A DNA stretch of 64,000 bases. It comes from Elysia crispata (taxonomy: Eukaryota > Mollusca > Gastropoda > Plakobranchidae). The DNA is taken from positions 184,001-248,000 of the forward strand of contig JAWDGP010006611.1 in assembly GCA_033675545.1 (NCBI GenBank). The letters run 5' to 3'. Positions 55,140 through 64,000 of the stretch are shown here, piece after piece; position 1 is the stretch's first letter; every line of letters begins with the position of its first letter. Below the pieces are notes generated by a model, which ran no database searches, was not told the DNA's origin, and saw nothing but the letters and a program-made list of their open reading frames with translations. The position numbers and the translations under genes were made by a program.

Positions 55140-56460
55140 TTTAAAGATAAGCAGGGCAGTGCAAAAAGTAAAAAAGCTGAAGAATGGCTATCGAATATTT
55201 CTTGGAAACATTTTTTCACGTGAGTCAGAAGAAGCATAATAATTTAATGGTAATGATGTTCAGCTATAGCTCATTTTATTTTTGTGAATGCAATGTGATA
55301 TTTTTATTGTTGGCGCTCTGGTCAAATTTTGAAACTTCTCGTCTAAACAAAGGGTGGACTATTCGTTATCTTGTTAAATGGCTTCACTTTTCAAAAAGGT
55401 TTTGCCAGAATTAAAAGACGGGATGCCCTGATCCCAAATACATTTTTTAAACATGCATGTACATTATAATGTTTTAGCCACTTAGTGATTTACACTTAAG
55501 TTACAGCATAATGAAAAGTTTGATTTCTGTGTAATAAGTAATATACATAAATCGTTAACTTGCAACCTGAGCAAAATGTCTAGTTTGTCAATAAAAAGTA
55601 ATACTGGCATTTGTACTATTGCAGGCAAGACAATAAAATTTTGTTGAATTCCCTTCGTGCTTTTTAAGATAATCTGCCTTGTGCTGATGGAATGTTGGTA
55701 ATGGCTGCTTTATCGTGAGCTAGTAAGTATGTACATACATGTATCTGTAACTATGAGGGAGAGATCTGTAACCTGCCAAAACATATTCGATTACATCTTT
55801 ACTCAGACTCAGAGTCAATGTGAGCATTATACGGTCATTTGCTTTATGTTAGCATTAAGCAAAATGCTTGTCTAATGCTAAATTATGAACAAACTTCAAT
55901 CAATTGCCATTGGTGTTCGATTCAGGATTTTTTCAGATGAAGTGCATGAAAAGCGCTTTTCTGAAGATTTCACTTCGTTATACACCAGAAAAGTTATTCA
56001 GGATAATTCATCATTTTTGGTTATGGAAACCAGCAGCATAAGATGTTAAATTGGCTCAAATTGTAACATGACATCATACTACTTAAGTTAAAGCCTGCCA
56101 TTTTCTAGCCTATTAACAGTTCCATTGGGACAAGACCCATAACTAAATTTAGAAAGATCCTGCTAAAATAGTAATAACCGTTTTGACTTGAGTTAGTCAG
56201 CGGCTCAGCCACACAGAAGATCTGAAAATGATGATGAAGTATCAACAAGTACATATATCAATTAACCAAGCTGCCAGTGACGGCAATTGATACATTCACA
56301 TTATTTTATGAATCTGAAATGTTGATTGGTGCTTTAAATTAATACAAATAAAATTAAAATGTGTTTTAAATATGCCTATCTAATATTAATAGAATAAAAT
56401 TGATTGAAAAAAACAAACAAACCAAAAACAGCAAACTGACAAACCCCTTTTATTTTACGT
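55140..56460. other. Intergenic, nothing recognised
   Basis: AT-rich DNA with no coding or repeat signal I can support. Confidence 0.6.
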
Positions 56461-56820
56461 TCCTTCTTCCTGTTATCTTTATTCATTCTAGTTTCTTGTT
56501 CTTGTGCCTGATGAAGGCATAAAGCCCAAATCTTACAAGCTTAAATTGCTTTGTATTGTTTTGTAAACTTTGGTGCTGCATTTACAAAGCTTCACTATGA
56601 TATTCAATTTAAATTGACCTTACACCTATACTTCAGTCGCATATCTTCCTATTTTATCCTTGCATCCCTTCTTCCTGTTGCCATTGTTCATAACTTCTTG
56701 TTCTTGTTTTGTGTCTCATGAAGGCGTAGAGTAGAAAGCTTTCGTGCTTTGTATGTATTGTTTTGCAAACTTTTGCATTCACAAAGCTCCACTGTTACAT
56801 CTATTTTTAATTGACCTAAC
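56461..56820 (+). repeat. Diverged tandem dimer, about 205-bp unit, with hammerhead-like core
   Basis: CCTTCTTCCTGTT...TTCTTGTTCTTG, then GATGAAGGC and a GCTTTGTA...ACAAAGC hairpin, occur in both 56461-56620 and 56667-56820. Copy 1 reads CTGATGAAGGCATAAAGCCC followed by AAA: a CTGATGA box, a GGC/GCC helix, and CAAA where a hammerhead ribozyme has GAAA. Copy 2 has CATGAAGGC and GAAA. It lies directly upstream of a LINE fragment and may be its 5' region. Confidence 0.45.
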
Positions 56821-56823
56821 AGT

Positions 56824-57560
56824 TGAAGATAGATGTAAAATATCTATGAGTGATCAAAACCATGATCTGGGAACAGCAGTATTACAAGTTGATGGGGAAA
56901 TCAGCTCATTTAAAAAAAATAAAGAGTGGCATCATAGTTAGGATGTGTGCTTTCCCCAGACCTTTTCTCTCTCTCTACATTGAAATAATTATGCAATACA
57001 TAGGATACCCAGGGATTATTGTAGGAGGGACAAATTGAGATACACTGATGACATTGTATTAACTGCAGAAAATAAAGAAGACTTGCAACTGTTACTAGAC
57101 ATTGCTAAAGAAGAAAGCAGAAAGAAAGGTTTGGAGATGAACAGCAAAAACAGAAGAAATGGTCGTTTGTTAAAACAATTGTCCACAGATCAACGTCTTC
57201 ATCAATGGGAAAAACTTCAGTCAATGGGGTCAATTCAAATACTTGGATATGCAATTATTTTAATATCAAGATCATAAAAAGAATACACTGCACGTAAACA
57301 ACAGGCAAACTTTTTAGCTATGTGACGAGGAGAGAAACTGGAAAGATTGAAGGAAAATTTAGCCGCGGAAAACAGCATGAAAAAGGTGTTAAATGGACTG
57401 ATAAAGTGGCTAAATGAGGAACGGATGACCAAGTGACGAGGGATCAAGATGCATGGGGGATCTTTTGCCTACGCTAAAAAGCCATTTAACTGATTGATCG
57501 ATACAGTCATTGACACCACCATAGAATAAAGAAAGGATTAGAGAAGCAGTGCAGGCAGCA
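56824..57560 (+). pseudogene. LINE reverse-transcriptase remnant (palm to C-terminus)
   Basis: Blocks in shifting frames: TMIWEQQ and VDGEISSFKK (56850-56925), LFSLYIEIIM near 56965, RYTDDIVLTAENKEDLQLLL from 57037 (the YADD catalytic box, with Ala changed to Thr), ESRKKGLEMNSK near 57115, then YVTRRETGKIEGKFSRGKQ near 57320 and WTDKVAK, as in the C-terminal region of metazoan endonuclease/RT LINEs. At least three frame changes and several stops; dead. Same general type as the fragments at 16385-17905. Confidence 0.75.
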
Positions 57561-60500
57561 AACATTTCATCAAATAAGGCTGGATAGAATTAGTAAGCAA
57601 GCAAGATCTTGTCAATCTGAGACACCCATAAAAGACAAAGGTCATGTAGTTACGATTCAATTTCCTTGTAAAATAACAAAACAGTACATGTACTTAACTA
57701 AGCAAATTAACTAAGAAAAGGAGAGTCTATTCAAATCAAATGAATGTAGAAATCCATTTCCATCTGCTGCGCAAACTCAATAGAATATAAAATGCAGGCA
57801 GCTAGCATAAAATGCAATTTTCCTAGCATCTTGTGACTTGATTAACCAACACTGTAATGCAAGTCTTTAATAAGTAAACAAAATGTTTTTTTTTTTTAAG
57901 TTAAGTTAACAATGTTTATTTTTGTGTAAAACACAGGAAAATTTTGTATGTAAAGCAAACTAATATACAAAATGTCCCCTAACAATCCATTTTATTTTTC
58001 AAATTCAAACCAATAACACATGAAGATGAATCTTATGTTGAAAGAATACCAACGGAGAGTCCCATTGTATTTGGACTACATGTATTCTAAAAAAAAGTTC
58101 ATACTACCATCATTTGAATATTTGAATTCCTCATAGTTAGCCCATCATATTAAATTTCAAATTCTTATAACAGTAATCTAGTGAAGGTCCAGCACAAATT
58201 AATCGATCAAGCCTTTGATGTAATATAAATGCATTTACAGTTTCTTTACATTATATAACTTAGGCAGTTGCTTCATAAGCAATATGTTCAGTTATTGGTA
58301 TTGTGGGACAATACATGCATGAACACGAAGAATAAAAAAGTATGAAATTTTGATAACACACATTTCAGTACTTATGTCCTATTAATCTCTAAATTTTACA
58401 TATTTACATTCAAAACAATTTCAACAAGTAGATTTTAAACTTAAAGACCAATTTGCCAATATCTCAATTTTAAATCCAAATTCAAAGCAATTTGAACAAG
58501 TAGTCTAAACTAACAAAGTTTTTAGAGATAACATGGAAATAACATTTAGGGCATAAAAAAGGAGGCAGAGATAGAGAGAATAGGAGAGAAAAAAAAGTAG
58601 CCTTATACTAAATCAACAAATATTGATGACTCTAACTTCTCTTAAACCCATCATGACATTTCAGATCAATATAAACAACTCTGTTTTTTCATTCTCAACC
58701 CTTTTATGGTTTGCACTTATAATTAGAGTTGAAATAGAGCTGGAAAAAAAAAAAAAAAAAAAAAAAGCCAAACAGTGCATGCTACCTCATATCTTAACAA
58801 ATATGTTACATAGTAACCAATATAAATTTTCATAGTGGATCAGAAATGAAAAAAAATCTTTGAACATTTTTTCATAAAAATAAATGCATTGGTTTACTTT
58901 AGCATTGTGCATACACCTTCACATTAGTAAAGCAATCTTAGATGGATTTTCCCATATTTAGAAATGAACAAAATTAAAAAAACATATTCAAGTGCGAAGG
59001 ACTTTGAGACTGTTTAGCAAGGGAGAACGACCATAAACCCACATTTAAAGGTAAAGTACTCTCAAGTCTTGTTTTAAAAAAAAATAACGAAAATCACTGG
59101 AATCCAGATGCATGTCCAAAATCAACATGGCTTTTCTACTTCAAACACTTTAAGTACCTGTGCTAATAATTCTCTCTGGTGAAAGAGGTATGCATTTCTT
59201 TTCATAAACATTAGAATCATAGGGGGAAAAATAAAGCTTAACTTTTTTAACCTGAGCATTTGCACACTGCGGCCAGTAAGATTGAAAATAGGACGAGCAG
59301 CCACACACTGCGGCCGGTAAACACATGTTATTTTAATGATAGCTATGAATTTCCCAATGGGTAAAAGAGTGAAAAATTGACTTGATCTACGATGTTTCAA
59401 CTTTCATTTCAACATCAATTGAGCCTAGAGGGGTTCTTAGAATTGACAGTAACAACCTCTAAACAAGAATTTAGAGCCGTCCTGTTCAGTTTTCTGGCTT
59501 TGAGACCACTATAGACAGTTCTATTACTTATTATTCAAAAATGGATTATGCAATGAAGACAGACTTTGCATACAAAAACATGCATCAGATGAACTGAAAC
59601 AGAGCAGATCCAGGCAGCTACAAGTGAATTTACTATTTTTCATCACCATTTATGTGGTTTTAGAAATTTGTTGTATTTTGTATTGCATAACATTTCAATA
59701 AACAAAACACAAAAAGTTAAGATATATCAATAACTTTTTTATTTACATAAAATTCATTTACTTGTGATCATTTTGATATAAAACACTTTAGGTTTACCTC
59801 TTATAATGACAGCAATACACACAAAACAAAAAGGTACCCTCTCTCCCATTTTACAACCTTCCAAAACCCTCCATCAAAATGTGGAATAAGCCAAGGGCTT
59901 AAAGACTTAAGTTAAAACAAATTTTGGTTAGAAAATTTTGGCTTTTTGGTCCTGATACAATCATAGTGAAATTTAAGTTTTCCTTGTTTTATGTTAAGAG
60001 TATTTGTCAGGATTTTGTGGGATGGAATTGTGTAATTTTTGACAGTGACAATTTCACAAGGAAAAAAAAGAAGCACACATCAGATCATTCAAGCAAGCCT
60101 TCACAAAATAATCCACTCATAAATAGTTTTTTTTATGGAATCAAATAATAAGTTGCAAGTCAGAGCCTGCTCACTATTTCAAGACTGGTTATATATTATC
60201 ATAAAATTTTATTCATACAGTGAAGAGACCTTATCTCAGCAACTGATTCAGTTTGAGTCCCTCATTAAAAAAAAAGAGGCTTTATGTACATGCACACAAA
60301 CATGATACATTACATAGACACTACCTCTCTTAAGTGACCTCCAAAAAAAAAAAAAAAAACAACTAATGAAATGAAAGTGCTTATATAACATGAATAACTA
60401 AATGATCATCAATAAATATTTATCTAATTCTGACAAGTCTCTACTATTTCTTTTTATCTTGACATTCTTAATTTATTTGAGTATTTTATCAACATATTTT

Positions 60501-63500
60501 TCAATTCATATTATTATTTATAGCTTCGACTGATGCCAAATAATTTGAGTTAACTGTAAAGACCCACTCTTTGTACCGTATTAAAAACAAGCATTTCCCA
60601 TAACAAGAGCAAAAGTTATCAATTTATGGAGGTTGGTCTAGTTTGAATTAAATCTTTTCATACTTTTACCATAAAAATGTCTAAGGCCAACCACAGAGAG
60701 AAAGCTGCTCGAGGCTGTACTTTTCACAGCTGCTTTGTCAGCTGCTACAACTTTGGAAAGTGCATGTTTGTTCCCACATAAAGAATTCTGTTCCACAAGG
60801 CTGTTTAATTATGGTTGGCCCAGAAAGCTAATAGAGATAAATGTCTGAGAAAGGATTTGTCATTTGGTCTGTTCCCTACATTAAATTAGGCCAAGATGTG
60901 ACTTCACAACAAAAAGCAAACATCTCCTGGTGAATACTTCCATTTGTTCTGATAACCTAAGTACTACCCTGATACTTTTCATGCCTACATGAGGATGATT
61001 GTGGAAACATTTGGTTAAATCCTATCACTTGAAGACTTTGTGCAAACGGCCTATCCTTCCATAGAAGCGACTTGTAGTTAGACTGCTCAGACATATAAAT
61101 TCCATTTTTTTTAAAGAGGTTTTTGTTACTTTATGACTGTTGAGACAGCAGAACAAATATAGGAATTTTTAAACATTTTTTTTTTATTTTATGTCCTTGA
61201 TCCTACTAAATGAAAAAAAAATAAATAAATAAATAATTATATACTAGTTGTCTCAACAAAATCTGCCATAACTTTGCTGTTTACCAAAGAATTGTCTTGA
61301 TATGTTTCATAGAAATGTAAAAGAATAAGGTCTATGATCAGTCAGAATGATTTTTTTTTGTTTTTGGGGAAAAAAATGATGAAAACTTGAGTTCTTTAAA
61401 TTTTTGGTCAATTTTCAAATTAATTTTTCAAAGAAAAGAATCAAAATTATTGGGGGGGGGGGGAACTCTGATCATTTTAAAGACCAGTTTTTCAAGAACG
61501 TGTTTTGAGGGGACCTATTAGAATAACTGTCTAAGTTTAGTGGTTTGAAAGAAAATAGCCACCATTTCCATAGCAACCAAATGTTAAATGTTGAAAAAAA
61601 TTTTTAAAAAGTATATTCACTGAAGTCAACTTATACATATTATGAAGGCCTAAACGTATTTTCAACTTCGTATTATCAATACTTTCTGGTTTAGGTCCTA
61701 GGTGCAGTCCTCCCCTTAATATCAAGAAAATTCAATAATAAATTGATATACAATACCCTCTCACACATTACTTATGTGTTATGTCCCAAGTTTTTGATAT
61801 TAAGCATTTAAAATTAAAGGATATAAGCTTTAACCCAAAGCAATTCTGAGTTGATGGTTTCCGAATTGCTCTGTATGTCTTACAGTTTTATTCCTTAAAT
61901 GCGTAAAAGAAAAACAAATTACTGTCATAGCCTAATGTCCATTGTTCACCTCTATGCAATTAGATTATAGCACACAAAAAATTGTATGGATTATTAAAAA
62001 TTGAATCCATTGACACATTAACATTGAAAAAGTAATTTTAACTAAAAACTGCTGGTGACTATTATATTATAGAAAGTAATTAAGTCACATCAAATATTAT
62101 ACCATGTAATACTTTCTAGTCAATATGATTTATATAAGTATACATTTGAGAGAAAGATTTTTTAGACTTGCCAACCTCAAAACAACAAAGTTTCACAGAG
62201 AGTTTTCCTTTCTTATGGTGATACCACAGATAAAAATGCACCATTGAATCAAGCTCTTTCCATCTGGCTTTCTTAATCTAGGTTATAGGAATAAAAATTT
62301 CAACAGTATCTTTTACAGCAATTAATTATAGGAGAAAAAAGATTGGTCACTGCTATAATTTAATACTGACCATAGAATGCACACCCATATTTTACATATG
62401 ATGCACAATCACTAGAAGTGAGGACATAAACGAGGAGAAAAAAAAAATAAATCAATGTTCAAACTTTACACATACAGAAGCCGAAAAATATATACAATAT
62501 TATAAAATATCTACTTCAAAGTTCACGTTTGGCTTTTTGGTCCTGCCAAAAGCATGCAAAATTAACACAAAATTAGAAAAACTAAAGCAAATAATATAAC
62601 TTGTTGCTGCCCTTTATCTTTTTAACACAAATCAAACTTCATTCTTTAATTAGAGATTATTATAGTATTTTTTGGTTCATACAATAGAAACAGTTCTTAC
62701 CAGAGGCTTAAGATAGATGGTACAAAATTTGCTTCTGGCAATTTTGATTCGTCAAGACTGGTACTGATTCAAGAATATTTACCCTCAAATTTATTAACAA
62801 TGTAGACTTATGTTTACAAACAATTTGAACCCACCCCTTCATAATTTTGTTCAAAAAAGGCTCAGAATGAATTAATGGAGAATTGGAAAGGTCGTCTCCC
62901 CAACCTTCAGACTAGAGCTGCACTTTGATAACTATCTGAGTTTTGTATTTTGCCACTTGGCTCAAGTAATTGGATGATATAAAGTTTCTTTTGTCAGGCA
63001 TATTTCCAATTACCTTCCAACTGTCATGTAATGTTAAATCACACTAAGGTAATACATTGCTCATGCAATCAGAGAAAAATTTTCTTTATCTCATGCTCCA
63101 TTCCATTTCCATGCAAATTATATTTTGCCTAGAAAAACACTCCATGAATTTTCTCATTCAAGCTTTGTTGATGAGTTTGCATTTTATCTTTCGAAATTAA
63201 GGAAAGTTTGAAATCACATATATGAGCCATTATTTATCAGTACTTGGCAGCCATCACCTTCCACTGCATGTTAAACAAAAAGATCTTTCCGTAGCTTGAT
63301 CATAGCTGTAGGAGTAAAAAAAAAATATTCATAAAGTTAGGCTGTGTAAAACAAAATGCAAAGACAATTTATGAATAATCTTGTTCAGTTTATTATAATC
63401 ACATTTTTAGATAAATTTCTAAGAGGTTAAAGTTCCACTATGACAGAACTAATTTCATTTGATTTAAGTTTAATGAATGGCCCCTATTATGGTATTCATC

Positions 63501-64000
63501 ACAGAACTAAGCAAAGGTTGAACTAAACAATTGAGAAGGCAACTTAAATACATTATATTAATATCTGTACTCATGTAGCACATTAAGGTGATTTAAGAAC
63601 AGAAGCGTAAAAAGATTCAAACTTTTTAATGGGCAAAAAGAGATTCCTCCATTAAAAAAAGGCAGTGATTGATACAAACAAAAAAAATCACAGAATTTCT
63701 AACTATTCTTCATGAGCACTGGGCTCAGAACAGTGCAGTGACACAAGGACTTTATGACTGAGGAAAAGAAAAATGGACTGTGGATGAGATTTTTTCATAG
63801 CCCTCTCAATATTAATATTAATGCCACACTGAAAAACAAAAACAAAAAATAAAATATTTTTAGCTTGTTAAACAATTTTTTTTTTTTTTATGTTCATCTC
63901 AAACGTCTTTAGTTTGACAATGCATGAACTAAGAAATGAGTCGTTTGAGAATCCCTCACAAAAATCAGTGAGATCTATAAACTGACAAAGTGAACAGTTG
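57561..64000. other. No supported gene; possible 3' region of a minus-strand gene off the right edge
   Basis: Long AT-rich stretch with poly-A/T runs (58743-58764, 60344-60358), a 12-G run at 61452, and a short direct repeat CACACTGCGGCC at 59262 and 59303. Two minus-strand acceptor-like sites with short open ends (near 63317 and 63831) could be last exons, but neither product was recognised. Confidence 0.4.
60681..60822. repeat. Short element with inverted GGCCAACCA ends
   Basis: GGCCAACCA near 60684 and TGGTTGGCC near 60814 bracket about 125 bp that are GC-richer than the flanks. A small MITE is possible; no clear target duplication was seen. Confidence 0.25.

Noticed and set aside
61452-61463. 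12-G run as a possible G-quadruplex
   Set aside because: A single homopolymer without spaced G-tracts; no context for function.

Overview
The window is animal nuclear DNA: AT-rich, with split genes, GT-AG introns, long introns filled with decayed transposons, and short microsatellites. The gene families (a ciliary coiled-coil protein, an acylphosphatase and a FERM-tyrosine phosphatase) are metazoan. The abundant TACATGTA and TCTAGATC motifs and the mix of pogo, piggyBac, hAT and LINE relics suggest a marine or lophotrochozoan invertebrate, possibly a mollusc. That taxonomic guess is weak. All exon models below were built by hand from splice sites, reading phase and remembered family similarity; no search was run.

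Layout. (1) 102-5699, minus: first six coding exons (205 residues) of a CFAP73/CCDC42-family ciliary protein; the 3' part lies beyond the left edge. (2) 6306-14827, plus: an acylphosphatase gene, head-to-head with CFAP73 (606 bp between start codons). It has a 17-nt microexon and two tandem 115-nt last exons that each complete a 98-residue enzyme. Its first intron holds a nest of DNA transposons: a pogo-like element (6508-8593) with a Tigger-type MITE inside it, a broken piggyBac-like transposase (9064-10480) and several related terminal repeats. (3) 15250-26065: no supported gene; contains a 5'-inverted LINE (16385-17905) and a tandem duplication. (4) 26066-50224, minus: a complete 20-exon gene for a PTPN14/PTPN21 (Pez-type) phosphatase of 1494 residues. 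All exon phases agree and the total is divisible by three. It has an N-terminal FERM domain, a long linker with two PPxY motifs, and a C-terminal PTP domain with the [10 protein letters not shown] signature. Intron 18 carries a young-looking 2.9-kb hAT transposon with perfect ends, a 6-bp target duplication and an intact 671-codon transposase. (5) 50258-64000: probable upstream region of the phosphatase gene, then repeats, a LINE reverse-transcriptase remnant (56824-57560) and about 6 kb with no convincing gene.

The three host genes have unrelated roles (axonemal dynein regulation, acyl-phosphate hydrolysis, junction/Hippo-type signalling). Only CFAP73 and the acylphosphatase look transcriptionally linked, through a shared divergent promoter. 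The clearest points for follow-up are the duplicated acylphosphatase terminal exons, the intact hAT element, the inverted LINE, a pogo insertion whose empty site is preserved 2 kb away, and a tandem repeat with a hammerhead-ribozyme-like core.
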